Positions 8,904-17,513 of a stretch of DNA of 64,000 nt are shown here, in pieces. This stretch comes from Haematomicrobium sanguinis DSM 21259. Its GTDB lineage: Bacteria > Actinomycetota > Actinomycetes > Actinomycetales > Micrococcaceae. Every line of letters begins with the position of its first letter. Position 1 is the first letter of the stretch. Location of the stretch: contig NZ_JIAG01000009.1 in assembly GCF_000688395.1 (NCBI RefSeq), positions 62,001-126,000 on the forward strand. The letters are read 5' to 3'. The translations under genes were made by a program, and so were the position numbers. The notes under the pieces are model-generated. The model had not been told where the DNA came from and searched no databases. It saw only the letters and a program-made list of their open reading frames with translations.

Positions 8904-10604
8904 TTAGCTTGAACTTCCCAGTGAGCCGTCTTCATAGAGCGTGCGCCCGTAGTGGATGGTGCTCAAACACACCGGAAGCCGCGAGGAATCCAGCGCCGGA
9001 AGCATGGGGGTGCCGGCCCGCGGGTCGGTGCTCCAGACCGACACACGGCTATCGGGAACCTCGATCGCCAATTCTTCGGCGTCCCAGATCGCAAAGGACG
9101 CGGGTGCGCCGACGGCGAGTTGCCCCATTAGCGCATGAGTGCGCAGGTCCTCGAAACCGTCATACGGTGCCGCCGTACGGCCGGGAAGTGCCGTGAACCG
9201 CCAGGGCACCTGGGTGTGCGAACGGAACGCGGCGCGCGCGGAAATCCGCTCTTGCCGGTTGTGGTGGTACGCGGCGTCTTTGACCGAGCGCCACCCGTTC
9301 ATCTCGGTCACCGGCGAGTCGGAGCCGAACACCAGCGGTACGCCTGCTCGCAAGAGAGACGCGAACCGGTTCATCGAGCTCGCCCGATCCCCCAGCCGAC
9401 GCTCGTAGAGGCCGTCGGGTCCGCCCCACAAACCATCGAAACGCGGTTGCATGCTCGCGTGCACCGGGAATCCGGAGAGGGCTTCAATATCGGAGTCGCG
9501 CAGCAGTTCGACATGTTCCAGGCGCACCTGGGCTCGCATGAGCGCTTTCGGGTCCTGGAGCCGAAGCGTTCCGAGCGCGGCAAGAATGTTTTCGGCACCG
9601 CCATCGCCAATCACATGGAACCCCACGAGCCCGCCAAGGGTGGATGCGGCCGCAATGTGCGCTGCAATCTGATCGGCGTCGAGCGCGGCCACACCTCGGG
9701 TGGCCGGATCGTCGGAATACGGTTCGCGTAAGTGCGCGGTCCGCGACCCCAGGGACCCGTCCGCATTCAGATCCCCGCCCAGCCCGAGCAACCGCCCCTC
9801 AAACCGTGCCGCAATGTCCGCGGCCGCCTCGGGCGAGTCCACCCACTCCCCCCAGAGCGCTTGTACTTCCGGCAGCGGTGTGCCGCCCTCATAAAGCGAG
9901 CCTTCTAACTCGAGGAGTTCGCGCACGTCCGCCACCGCTTGAATCTGTGGTGCACCATTCTCGACGAGCGCCACAAACCCGAGTGATGCCGCCCGCTCCA
10001 GGGCAGTGCGTTGCGCGCGGGCTCGTTCGCTGGACGAGACGGGCGCGGTGGCAAGATTCGCCATCTTGCGCGCCTCGCCGCGCAACCAACCCGCAGAGTT
10101 TTCCGGATGCTCGCCCAAGCCCAGCTCGGCCACCAGCGCGGCCGAGGCAAGCCCGGAATGCCCGTCAACACGTGAGAGATAGACAGAAGCCCCCGAGGCG
10201 GCCCGGGACAGTTCCTCAGATGTGGGCAGCACGGGGGAATCCCAGGTGGTCTCATCCCAGCCAAAACCGACAATCCGCTCCCCCGGGGCTTCGGACGCAC
10301 GGCGCGCAACAGCCTCCAACACCTCACTAGCGGAGCGCGCCGATCGCAGATCCAGTTGCACCAATGCCAGCCCGGTCTCGGTAATGTGCGCGTGCGAGTC
10401 CACAAACCCGGGCGTGATCACGGCCCCTGCCAGGTCGACCACCCGATCCGCCTCGGAGCGTAAGGTCGCCGCAGCCTCTTCCGAACCCAGCCACGCGATC
10501 GTGGAGCCTTCCACCATCATGGCCGTAGCAAACGGGTCCGCGCCCGAATACACGGATCCGTTCAGGTACAGGGTCCGCTCTGCGGGCACAGCTTCATCAC
10601 TCAC
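8904..10604 (-). CDS. Amidohydrolase family protein (YtcJ-like)
   Basis: 566 residues. The N-terminus has the amidohydrolase entry strand, GAVITPGFVDSHAHI, with the HAH metal-binding pair near residue 69. Later motifs include GFHVIGDGGAEN (metal-ligand His), QVRLEHVELL and the C-terminal FGSDSPVTEMN with the catalytic Asp. This is the layout of the YtcJ/N-substituted formamide deformylase group, cytoplasmic zinc hydrolases whose natural substrates are mostly unknown. The start GTG 10604 has AAAGGA about 12 bases upstream. It is the next minus-strand gene after helY, 55 bases downstream, and might be cotranscribed with it. Confidence 0.85.
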   Translation of the reverse strand: MSDEAVPAERTLYLNGSVYSGADPFATAMMVEGSTIAWLGSEEAAATLRSEADRVVDLAGAVITPGFVDSHAHITETGLALVQLDLRSARSASEVLEAVARRASEAPGERIVGFGWDETTWDSPVLPTSEELSRAASGASVYLSRVDGHSGLASAALVAELGLGEHPENSAGWLRGEARKMANLATAPVSSSERARAQRTALERAASLGFVALVENGAPQIQAVADVRELLELEGSLYEGGTPLPEVQALWGEWVDSPEAAADIAARFEGRLLGLGGDLNADGSLGSRTAHLREPYSDDPATRGVAALDADQIAAHIAAASTLGGLVGFHVIGDGGAENILAALGTLRLQDPKALMRAQVRLEHVELLRDSDIEALSGFPVHASMQPRFDGLWGGPDGLYERRLGDRASSMNRFASLLRAGVPLVFGSDSPVTEMNGWRSVKDAAYHHNRQERISARAAFRSHTQVPWRFTALPGRTAAPYDGFEDLRTHALMGQLAVGAPASFAIWDAEELAIEVPDSRVSVWSTDPRAGTPMLPALDSSRLPVCLSTIHYGRTLYEDGSLGSSS

Positions 10605-10625
10605 AACAATGTATTCCTTTCACCT

Positions 10626-10645
10626 CGCGGGCTGACGAGCCCGCG
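10626..10645 (-). terminator. Small hairpin between helY and amidohydrolase
   Basis: Arms CGCGGGCT (10626-10633) and AGCCCGCG (10638-10645) pair perfectly around a 4-base loop, 15 bases past the helY stop. No U-tract follows on the minus strand. Confidence 0.4.
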
Positions 10646-10659
10646 CAGACCTGCGTCCG

Positions 10660-13461
10660 TTAGCCTTCGACCACGGTGGAGGCAACAACGCCCCGCCGCA
10701 CCAGGTCAACAGCCTGATCGATCGTGCCGCGCAACGCCGGGGCAATGTGCGGCACCTTGGCCAACTGGTCCAACACGTCGATGACCTGCTTCGCCCAGCG
10801 CACAAAATCGCCGGCGGCCAATTCGGTGCCTTCCAGGACCCGCGAGAGCGAGCGGCCGCGCGCCCACTTGTACATCGGCCACAGCAGACCAAAGGACGGC
10901 TCGGCGGTCTCCGGCAAACGGGCCTGTTCCTCTTGGTCGGTCAGTTTGGACCACAAACGGATAACCGTGTCGATGCTCGCGTCCATTCCCGGCGGCACCT
11001 TGCCCGGCAAACCGGCTTCCTCGCGCCGCGCCTGATACACCAGCACCGAGGCCAGGGCGGCCACTTGCGCCGCTTCTAATCCGTCGAAGGCACCTGCGGA
11101 CAGGGTCATCGAGGTCAGCAAATCGCGCTCCCCGTAAATGCGCCGCAACTGTTGCCCGCGCTCGGTCGGCACCCAGCCGTGCTCGGCGTCCCGCTCCAGA
11201 TATTCGTTCTCCGCCAACACCTGGCACACCCGGTCAAAGGTCTTCACAATGGTGTTGGTCCGGCCCTTGATCTGTGAAATCAGCACGTCGGTGTCCTTGC
11301 GCAACCGGGTCCACCGCTCCGACCAGCGCGCGTGCGCTTCACGGTCCGGGCACCCTTGGCAGGGGTGCGCCCGCAGTTGACGGCGCAAGGCGGCAATCTG
11401 CTCTTCGCGATCGCTGCTTCCGCCCTCCACGTGCGCCTCGGTGCGGTGCCGCGGCGGCCGCCCCTCGCGTAGCGCCGCCAACATGGAGGAGGCCAGGTCG
11501 CGACGCTCCTTCGGCGTTTTCGCCGCAATGCGCTTGGGCACCCGGATCGCGGACACAATTTCGACAGGACCGTCCAGCTCCTGCACGCCGAGCCGGCGCA
11601 GATGCTTGTCTTCGGTGAGCACGGTTGGGCGCGGTTGCGGCGCGGCGGAGTCCGGGTTAAGTACGACGACGTGCCCTCCAAATTTTCGTCCGTGCACCTT
11701 GAGCACGTCCCCGGGTAGCAGATCGGTGAGTGAGCGGGCGGCCGCCGAGCGTCGGTTCCGGTTTTTCGATTTGGCCACGCCCTTCTCGGCGTCCCCCAAT
11801 TCGCGGCGGATAGCCGCGTACTCGGCGAAGTCGCCGCGATCGCACTCCATGGCTTTCTCGTAGCCCTTGAGCGACTCCTCCCGGTTGCGCACCTCTTTGG
11901 CCATGCCGACCACGGACCGGTCGACTTGGAACTGCGCAAAGGAGGACTCCAGGATGCTCCGGGTGCGTTTGACCCCGAACTGGGAGATGAGGTTAATGCT
12001 CATGTTGTAGGTCGGTCGGAAGCTGGAGTTGAGCGGGTAGGAGCGGCGAGAAGCGAGACCGGCGACGGCGGCCGGGTCGGTGCCGGGCTGCCACAGCACG
12101 ACCGCATGGCCTTCCACGTCGATACCGCGCCGGCCAGCCCGTCCGGTCAACTGGGTGTACTCCCCCGGCGTGATCTGTACGTGGTTTTCACCGTTGAACT
12201 TGTCCAATTTTTCCAGCACCACACTGCGTGCCGGCATGTTCACCCCGAGCGCGAGCGTCTCGGTGGCGAACACCGCCTTGATGAGCCCGCGGGCAAAAAG
12301 TTTTTCCACGATCTCTTTAAAGGTGGGCAGCATTCCGGCGTGGTGTGCGGCAAAGCCGCGCAACAGGCCTTCTCTGAATCCCCAGTAGCCCAGCACTTCT
12401 AGGTCTGCCTCGGGGAGGTGAGCAACGCCGTCGTCCATCTCCTGGGCGATCTCGCGGCGCTCTTCTTCGGTGGTGAGCCACAGGTCGCTGGACACGCACT
12501 GGGCGACCGCCTGGTCGCAGCCGTTGCGCGAAAAGATGAAGGTGATGGCCGGGAGCAGCCCGGCCTGGTCGAGGGCGCGGATGACTTCGACGCGGCTGGC
12601 CACCCGGTGCTTGGTCTTGGGTGCGGTGTAGCGGCGGCGCTGGTGTCCGCCGCGGCGGGAACGATTCTGGCCCCACCCGGAGGCTTGGTTGAGCCGTGTC
12701 TCATCTTTGGCAAGGTCGATGAGGGCACCGTTGACCTGCGGGTCGGCGCCGTCAACAGTGTCCAATTCGTCGAAACTGACCTCGTTGACGAAGAGATCCA
12801 GGATGCGGTTTCCGACCATCACGTGCTGCCACAAGGGCACCGGCCGGTGTTCGGAGACAATGATCGAGGTGTCCCCGCGCACGGTGTCCAGCCAGGCACC
12901 GAATTCTTCGGCGTTGGAGACGGTCGCGCTCAGCGAGACCAGCTGCACGCTCTCGGGAAGATGGATGATGACTTCTTCCCAGACGGCGCCGCGGAATTTG
13001 TCGGCGAGGTAGTGCACCTCATCCATGACCACGAACCCGAGGTGCTCCAGGGTGCTCGAGTCCGCGTAAATCATGTTGCGCAGCACTTCGGTGGTCATGA
13101 CCACCACATCCGCTTCCGGGTTGATGGAGACGTCCCCGGTCAACAGCCCAACCCGCTCTGGCCCGTAGGTGCGCACGAGCTCGGTGTACTTCTGGTTGGA
13201 AAGGGCTTTGATAGGGGTGGTGTAAAACGCCTTTTTGCTCTGGGCGAGCGCCAAGTGCACCGCGAATTCGCCCACAATGGTTTTGCCCGCGCCGGTGGGG
13301 GCTGCGACGAGGACACCCTTGCCGGCTTCGAGTTCCTGACAGGCTTGGATTTGGAAGGGATCGAGGTCGAAGCCCTGGCCCTGGCTGAATTTGCCGAATT
13401 CGGTCTTGGCGAGGCGGTTGCGCTCTTGGGATTCGGCGTAGCGTTGCGCGGGTGAGCTCAT
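10660..13461 (-). CDS. helY: HelY-type Ski2-like DEVH-box RNA helicase
   Basis: 933 residues. Helicase motif I is AAPTGAGKT (about residue 54), motif II is DEVH in VVMDEVHYLAD, motif III is SLSATVSN, and motif VI is QLTGRAGRRGID. A C-terminal extension matches the DSHCT-type region of the Ski2/Mtr4/Dob1 family. A segment around SDREEQIAALRRQLRAHPCQGCPDRE (shown in part: HPCQGCPDREAHA) is Cys-containing. Actinobacterial HelY proteins are about 900 residues and are linked to RNA turnover. The start ATG 13461 has no ribosome site but a -10 box 6 bases upstream. In mycobacteria helY is next to tatC, as here. Confidence 0.9.
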   Translation of the reverse strand: MSSPAQRYAESQERNRLAKTEFGKFSQGQGFDLDPFQIQACQELEAGKGVLVAAPTGAGKTIVGEFAVHLALAQSKKAFYTTPIKALSNQKYTELVRTYGPERVGLLTGDVSINPEADVVVMTTEVLRNMIYADSSTLEHLGFVVMDEVHYLADKFRGAVWEEVIIHLPESVQLVSLSATVSNAEEFGAWLDTVRGDTSIIVSEHRPVPLWQHVMVGNRILDLFVNEVSFDELDTVDGADPQVNGALIDLAKDETRLNQASGWGQNRSRRGGHQRRRYTAPKTKHRVASRVEVIRALDQAGLLPAITFIFSRNGCDQAVAQCVSSDLWLTTEEERREIAQEMDDGVAHLPEADLEVLGYWGFREGLLRGFAAHHAGMLPTFKEIVEKLFARGLIKAVFATETLALGVNMPARSVVLEKLDKFNGENHVQITPGEYTQLTGRAGRRGIDVEGHAVVLWQPGTDPAAVAGLASRRSYPLNSSFRPTYNMSINLISQFGVKRTRSILESSFAQFQVDRSVVGMAKEVRNREESLKGYEKAMECDRGDFAEYAAIRRELGDAEKGVAKSKNRNRRSAAARSLTDLLPGDVLKVHGRKFGGHVVVLNPDSAAPQPRPTVLTEDKHLRRLGVQELDGPVEIVSAIRVPKRIAAKTPKERRDLASSMLAALREGRPPRHRTEAHVEGGSSDREEQIAALRRQLRAHPCQGCPDREAHARWSERWTRLRKDTDVLISQIKGRTNTIVKTFDRVCQVLAENEYLERDAEHGWVPTERGQQLRRIYGERDLLTSMTLSAGAFDGLEAAQVAALASVLVYQARREEAGLPGKVPPGMDASIDTVIRLWSKLTDQEEQARLPETAEPSFGLLWPMYKWARGRSLSRVLEGTELAAGDFVRWAKQVIDVLDQLAKVPHIAPALRGTIDQAVDLVRRGVVASTVVEG

Positions 13462-13467
13462 TCTTCT

Positions 13468-13473
13468 AGCCTA
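13468..13473 (-). promoter_or_regulatory. -10 box TAGGCT for leaderless helY
   Basis: On the minus strand TAGGCT is followed by exactly 6 bases and then the helY ATG. It lies in the 57-base gap after tatC, so helY has its own promoter. Confidence 0.55.
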
Positions 13474-13518
13474 ATGCGCGCAGGGACGGCGGACGTTCAG
13501 TTGTGCTCTCGGCGTGGC

Positions 13519-14346
13519 CTAGAGGTCCTTGACCGGGGTGGCTTTGATCTCGGCCTCCGCCGCGGCGACGAGTTTCGCGTTCTTTTTTTCGCGGCGTTTG
13601 TCATTCCAAATGCTCAAGCCGATGGCGAGGCCGAAGAGCAACAGGAGCGGTCCGGCCATCGCGAACATGGTGAGCGCGTCGCCACCTGGGGTGGCGATCG
13701 CGGAGAAGAGGCAGATGATGAAGACCGTGATGCGCCAGGACTTCAGAATGGTTTTGCCCTTGAGGATGCCGATCAGGTTCAGCCCAAACAGGATGACCGG
13801 GAGGACGAAGGCGATGCCGAACGCGATCATGAGGCGCATGACGAACATCAGGTACATTTGCGCGGTGATGATGTTCGAGGTGGGTACGCCGTCCGGCACG
13901 AATCCGGTCAGCACGTAGACCGCGCTGGGCAAAATGATGTAGGCGGTGGCGATGCCGGCGAGGAAGAGCGGAACAGCGACCGCGATAAAGCTCAGCGCGT
14001 ATTTACGCTCGTTTTTCTTCAGCCCCGGGGTGACGAAGCCCCAAACCTGATACAAAATCACCGGGCTAGCCAGAATCAAGCCGATGAACAGCGATGTCTG
14101 GAACATGAGGTCGAAGGAGGACGCGACGCCGTCAAAGTTTAGAGTCGCGACGCGGCCGCGTTCTTGGAGTTCCGCGATTGGCTCCGAGAGCACACGAAAG
14201 ACCGGTTGATAGAGGAAGAATCCTGCAATGCACCCGAGCAACAGGGCGATCATCGCCTTGATGAGCCGGTTGCGTAATTCGCGCAAGTGCTCGCGAAGGG
14301 CCATCCGGCCTTCCGGGTTGGCCTTTCGCTTCGTTTGTAGGGCCAT
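13519..14346 (-). CDS. tatC: Twin-arginine translocase subunit TatC
   Basis: 275 residues with six predicted membrane helices. The conserved N-terminal region MALREHLRELRNRLIKA includes the glutamate that reads the twin-arginine signal. The segment SPVILYQVWGFVTPGLKKNERKY (conserved part VWGFVTPGLKKNE) is the first cytoplasmic loop signature, and the periplasmic side has GVPTSNIITAQMYLMF. TatC is the receptor for folded proteins with RR signal peptides. It is 5 bases downstream of tatA, so the pair is cotranscribed. The phospholipase C at 50.3-52.4 kb carries an RR signal and is a likely substrate. Confidence 0.95.
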   Translation of the reverse strand: MALQTKRKANPEGRMALREHLRELRNRLIKAMIALLLGCIAGFFLYQPVFRVLSEPIAELQERGRVATLNFDGVASSFDLMFQTSLFIGLILASPVILYQVWGFVTPGLKKNERKYALSFIAVAVPLFLAGIATAYIILPSAVYVLTGFVPDGVPTSNIITAQMYLMFVMRLMIAFGIAFVLPVILFGLNLIGILKGKTILKSWRITVFIICLFSAIATPGGDALTMFAMAGPLLLLFGLAIGLSIWNDKRREKKNAKLVAAAEAEIKATPVKDL

Positions 14347-14351
14347 GGGGC

Positions 14352-14624
14352 CTAGCGCGTCGTGGAGGAAGGAGGTTCGGTGTTACCTTCGCGGCGCACC
14401 GTGGTGCGGGTTTCCTCGATGATTTCGCCTTCGGCAATGGGGTTGCCGTACTCGTCCTTCTTGGTTTCCTCTTTCTCATCCTTGAGTTGCTTGACCTCGG
14501 ACTTGAAGATGCGCATCGACTGTCCAATGCTCTTAGCAAGTCCGGGAAGTTTAGGCGCGCCGAAGAGCAGAACGACGACCACGAGAATGATGACGATGTG
14601 CCATCCCTGGAGATTACCCAACAT
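14352..14624 (-). CDS. tatA: Twin-arginine translocase subunit TatA
   Basis: 90 residues with one N-terminal membrane helix (HIVIILVVVVLLFGAPKLP). The FGAPKLP hinge and an amphipathic helix (LAKSIGQSMRIFKSEVKQ) follow, as in TatA proteins. The C-terminal third is charged and ends with EPPSSTTR. TatA forms the translocation pore with TatC. The start ATG 14624 is preceded by AAGAAAGG about 10 bases upstream. No tatB is seen nearby, which is common for Gram-positive bacteria. Confidence 0.93.
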   Translation of the reverse strand: MLGNLQGWHIVIILVVVVLLFGAPKLPGLAKSIGQSMRIFKSEVKQLKDEKEETKKDEYGNPIAEGEIIEETRTTVRREGNTEPPSSTTR

Positions 14625-14655
14625 GATGAAAAAGCCTTTCTTAGCTACTTAAACT

Positions 14656-15018
14656 TTACAGGTGTTTTAGGTCACGAAGTGACTGCGGTTGGTTGCGGGT
14701 GAGCTTGCGTTGGATCCGGACTAGCCGTCGCTTCTCGCGGCGCTGCTGCTTTCCCGCTACATACGCGGTCTGTGCCTGGATGAAGGGCTCATAAATTCCG
14801 CTCTTGGCCAGCCCCTCTGACTGAAACTTCTCCGTATCGAAGGCTGAGGTGGAGGCGCGCAGCTCATCGGCGACCTGGCTAAAACGTGCCACTTGTGTGG
14901 AGGCGTCCCGCACCAGCGCGCGTCCCTGGCGGAAGAGCCGCCAGCCGAGCCAGGCATACAGAAGTAGGCTCGCGAGAATGATCACGACCCACAGCAACAT
15001 CCAAAACCACCACGGCAT
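14656..15018 (-). CDS. Small single-pass membrane protein of unknown function
   Basis: 120 residues. A strongly hydrophobic N-terminal segment (WWFWMLLWVVIILASLLLYA) is followed by a helical charged region (DASTQVARFSQVADELRAS). The C-terminus is very basic (KQQRREKRRLVRIQRKLTR). It is 31 bases upstream of tatA and 10 bases downstream of pafBC on the same strand, so it is probably part of a pafBC-orf-tatA-tatC transcript. Its position suggests, but does not prove, a membrane role linked to Tat. No family could be named. Confidence 0.75.
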   Translation of the reverse strand: MPWWFWMLLWVVIILASLLLYAWLGWRLFRQGRALVRDASTQVARFSQVADELRASTSAFDTEKFQSEGLAKSGIYEPFIQAQTAYVAGKQQRREKRRLVRIQRKLTRNQPQSLRDLKHL

Positions 15019-15028
15019 AGCGAATACT

Positions 15029-16999
15029 CTAACGCAATTGATCCGATGATTGCGCGTGTTGCTCCGTGTCAGCCAGGAGCGGAAGTTCGGCGAGCCATTG
15101 GGTCACCGCGTCACGGGCTGATGTCGGCTCGAGCACCTGGATCTCCCCCGGGTAGGTACACAGCAGTTGCGGTAGCCATTCATCGTCAAAGACTTCCAGG
15201 GTTGCCTCCACGCTTCCGTCCGTAAATCGGTTGCCGGTTGGCGAAGCGGGATACGTGCTTCCCGGGAGGACGCGCAGGGTGCAGGTGTGAGTTCTTGCCG
15301 TGCTGATGGACCCGTCGGTGTGCGATGGATGCGTCTGTGCGACGTGTTCGCGCTCGAGGGCAGCAATGCGATCCAGGCGGAAGGTGCGCGGCTCCTCGGA
15401 GAGATGACACCATCCGCTCAGATACCACTGGCCCTGCTCCTGGGTCAGCGACCAGGGGTCGACCCTTCGCACGCTGCGCTCGTCACGAACCGGATTGAGG
15501 TATTCCAGACGCACCTGCTCTCCGTCCTGGATGGCCTGTTGCAGGGTGGCATAGGTCTCCCCCAGCCCCAACCCGACGAGTTCGGTGTGAATATTGTTTT
15601 CAAGCGCACCGTCGGGAAGCGCCGCCCTGATGATCGCTTGGGTGGCATCAATCTCCTGCGGATCGGCCACAATATCGCGCAACGCTTCCAGCCCGGTCAC
15701 GAGGGCGCTTGCTTCATCCACGGTGAAGGTGAGCGGCCGATCAAACTTTTGCGGATCCTCGACGAAGACTCGGCCGTCATCATCGATGGTGAGATCAATG
15801 AGATCGGTTGGATAATAGCGGGGGCCCGCCACAAAGAGCAGGTCTAAATCTTCACGGATCTTCTCTTCGGACACGGAAAACTCGGCTGCGAGCTCGCTGA
15901 GTCTGCTACCGGGGTGCGCCTGTAGATAGGGAATCAATTCCAATAGCCGAACCACGCGATGTTCGGCCAGTTCACGCGGCGGCATGGGGCGGCGGGTGCG
16001 CTCGAGCTCTGCCGTTTCGGGAACGGCCGCAGTATGGAGGCCAGCTATGGCTGCTAACTGCTCCTGCGCGAGCGATTGCAACCGGGGCGGCGTCACGTCG
16101 AGAACTGCTCTTGCCGATGAGAGAATCAGCCCGAGCAGGTGTTCTTCGGAGCGAAAAGGTATCGTCACCACATTGGGGTTGGCGTCTGCGCCCTCACCCT
16201 CCGGTGCGCGGGCGGCCGCCCGGAGCATGTGGCCGCGTCCGGGAACGAGGCGGAAAACGGCGTCCCGCTCCGGAACAGCCTCGCTGATATCGGCCAGTGC
16301 GCGCTTAATGTCAAAATTGGCGGGGATGTCATATGCGGGTGCAGCCGAGGCAGAACGCGCGATTCCTACCTCGCCGATAATGCGCGAAACCCGGTAGACA
16401 CGCTCCTCGTTGCGGGCATGATCGAAACCGATGAGATACCAGTGCGCGTAGCGGGTTCCTATCCCCCACGGATTCACTTTCCGCTGCTGGATGTCGCCGT
16501 TCGCGCTCCGGTAGTCGAAGGTGGCGACCTTGTGATCACGCAACGCCTCGGTGAGTTGGTTGAGTTTCGCGCTCGTGACGCCGTGGCCAGAACCAAGCGC
16601 GGGACTTGCTTCTTCTTGGATGCCTAGTTTTCTGAGCGCGGAGCGCGCCGACTGTCCTAGGACAAGCTCATCCCAGACGCTTGAGGCGAGTTGCAGAAGC
16701 CTGGCTTGCGGTGCGGTGAAGTGCAGTTCGGGCAGGCGGTAGCTGGTGGGGTCAATACGGTATCGGGTTCCCGAAGTTTCGTGCTCGAAGAGTTCATCCT
16801 CCCCGGAGGTTGAGAGCGGAATACCGAGCTCCCGCAATGTCGCCTTGTCCCGGTCGAAGAGTTTTTCCTTGGCCACTTCGGTGTCGGCGTAATCATAAAG
16901 TTCGACCGCGTCAAAGATGTCGCGCTTGGTCAGGCCCAGTCGACTCCCCAAGAGGACTTGGACCAGGGTGAGCAGTCTTTCGGTGCGTTGTGCGGACAC
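15029..16999 (-). CDS. pafBC: PafBC, single-chain fusion of WYL-domain DNA-damage activators
   Basis: 656 residues made of two homologous halves. The first (about 1-330) starts SAQRTERLLTLVQVLLGSR, a winged-helix domain, and has a WYL module around NPWGIGTRYAHWYLIGFD. The second (about 335-656) starts EHRVVRLLELIPYLQAHPG and has its WYL module at DPWSLTQEQGQWYLSGW. In mycobacteria PafB and PafC are separate proteins that act as a heterodimer and switch on the RecA-independent DNA-damage response. Fused PafBC is known from Arthrobacter. The start GTG 16999 has no ribosome site, and its -10 box lies inside the terminator of the preceding gene. Despite the name, PafBC does not take part in pupylation. 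Confidence 0.92.
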   Translation of the reverse strand: MSAQRTERLLTLVQVLLGSRLGLTKRDIFDAVELYDYADTEVAKEKLFDRDKATLRELGIPLSTSGEDELFEHETSGTRYRIDPTSYRLPELHFTAPQARLLQLASSVWDELVLGQSARSALRKLGIQEEASPALGSGHGVTSAKLNQLTEALRDHKVATFDYRSANGDIQQRKVNPWGIGTRYAHWYLIGFDHARNEERVYRVSRIIGEVGIARSASAAPAYDIPANFDIKRALADISEAVPERDAVFRLVPGRGHMLRAAARAPEGEGADANPNVVTIPFRSEEHLLGLILSSARAVLDVTPPRLQSLAQEQLAAIAGLHTAAVPETAELERTRRPMPPRELAEHRVVRLLELIPYLQAHPGSRLSELAAEFSVSEEKIREDLDLLFVAGPRYYPTDLIDLTIDDDGRVFVEDPQKFDRPLTFTVDEASALVTGLEALRDIVADPQEIDATQAIIRAALPDGALENNIHTELVGLGLGETYATLQQAIQDGEQVRLEYLNPVRDERSVRRVDPWSLTQEQGQWYLSGWCHLSEEPRTFRLDRIAALEREHVAQTHPSHTDGSISTARTHTCTLRVLPGSTYPASPTGNRFTDGSVEATLEVFDDEWLPQLLCTYPGEIQVLEPTSARDAVTQWLAELPLLADTEQHAQSSDQLR

Positions 17000-17000
17000 G

Positions 17001-17043
17001 TAAAAAGCCTACCTGCCGCAACGTGTTCGTGCGGCAGGTAGGC
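17001..17043 (-). terminator. Rho-independent terminator of the FKBP gene
   Basis: Arms 17007-17020 and 17030-17043 are perfectly complementary (14 bp) with a 9-base loop and are followed on the minus strand by five T. It begins 28 bases after the FKBP stop and its T-tract ends just before the pafBC start. Confidence 0.88.
17006..17011 (-). promoter_or_regulatory. -10 box TAGGCT for leaderless pafBC, inside a terminator
   Basis: On the minus strand TAGGCT is followed by TTTTAC (6 bases) and the GTG start of pafBC. The box forms the last bases of the terminator stem and the T-tract supplies the spacer. Confidence 0.55.
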
Positions 17044-17070
17044 CGTGCAGGTGTGGATAGAGTGTCGGCG

Positions 17071-17466
17071 CTACTTCACGTCGACGAGGTCCACCACGAA
17101 GATGAGCGACTCGCCCGGAGCAATGGCATTCCCGGCGCCACGATCGCCGTAAGCGAGGTTGGCCGGAATGTCGAGGCGACGGCGACCGCCGACCTTCATC
17201 CCGAGCAACCCTTCGTCCCAGCCTTGGATGACCTGGCCGACACCGACCTGGAAGTCCAAGGGTGCGCCGCGGTTCCACGAGGCATCAAACTCTTCACCGG
17301 TGGAGTGGGCAACACCCACGTAATGGGCCGAAACCCGTGAACCGGGAACAACTTCGGTGCCGGTGCCCTCGATGAGATCGGTGATCACCAGTTCCTCGGG
17401 TGCGTTTTCGCCGGGGAAATCGATTTCAGGTTTCGTGCGGTCCAAATTTCGTTCGCCAAATGACAT
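17071..17466 (-). CDS. FKBP-type peptidyl-prolyl isomerase, cytoplasmic
   Basis: 131 residues forming one FKBP domain: VPGSRVSAHYVGV, GEEFDASWNRGAPLDFQVG, VIQGWDEGLLGMKVGGRR and LAYGDRGAGNAIAPGE are all typical. The active-site aromatic and Asp residues (HYVGV, FDASW, GWDEGL) are present. It has no signal peptide, so it acts on cytoplasmic proteins. GAAGG precedes the ATG at 17466. The upstream neighbour on the same strand, 47 bases away, is a lipoprotein of the same family. Confidence 0.92.
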   Translation of the reverse strand: MSFGERNLDRTKPEIDFPGENAPEELVITDLIEGTGTEVVPGSRVSAHYVGVAHSTGEEFDASWNRGAPLDFQVGVGQVIQGWDEGLLGMKVGGRRRLDIPANLAYGDRGAGNAIAPGESLIFVVDLVDVK

Positions 17467-17513
17467 GGTTGCCTTCTTTCTCGTGTTCTCGCGACGTTCC
17501 TGGTCTTCCCAGG

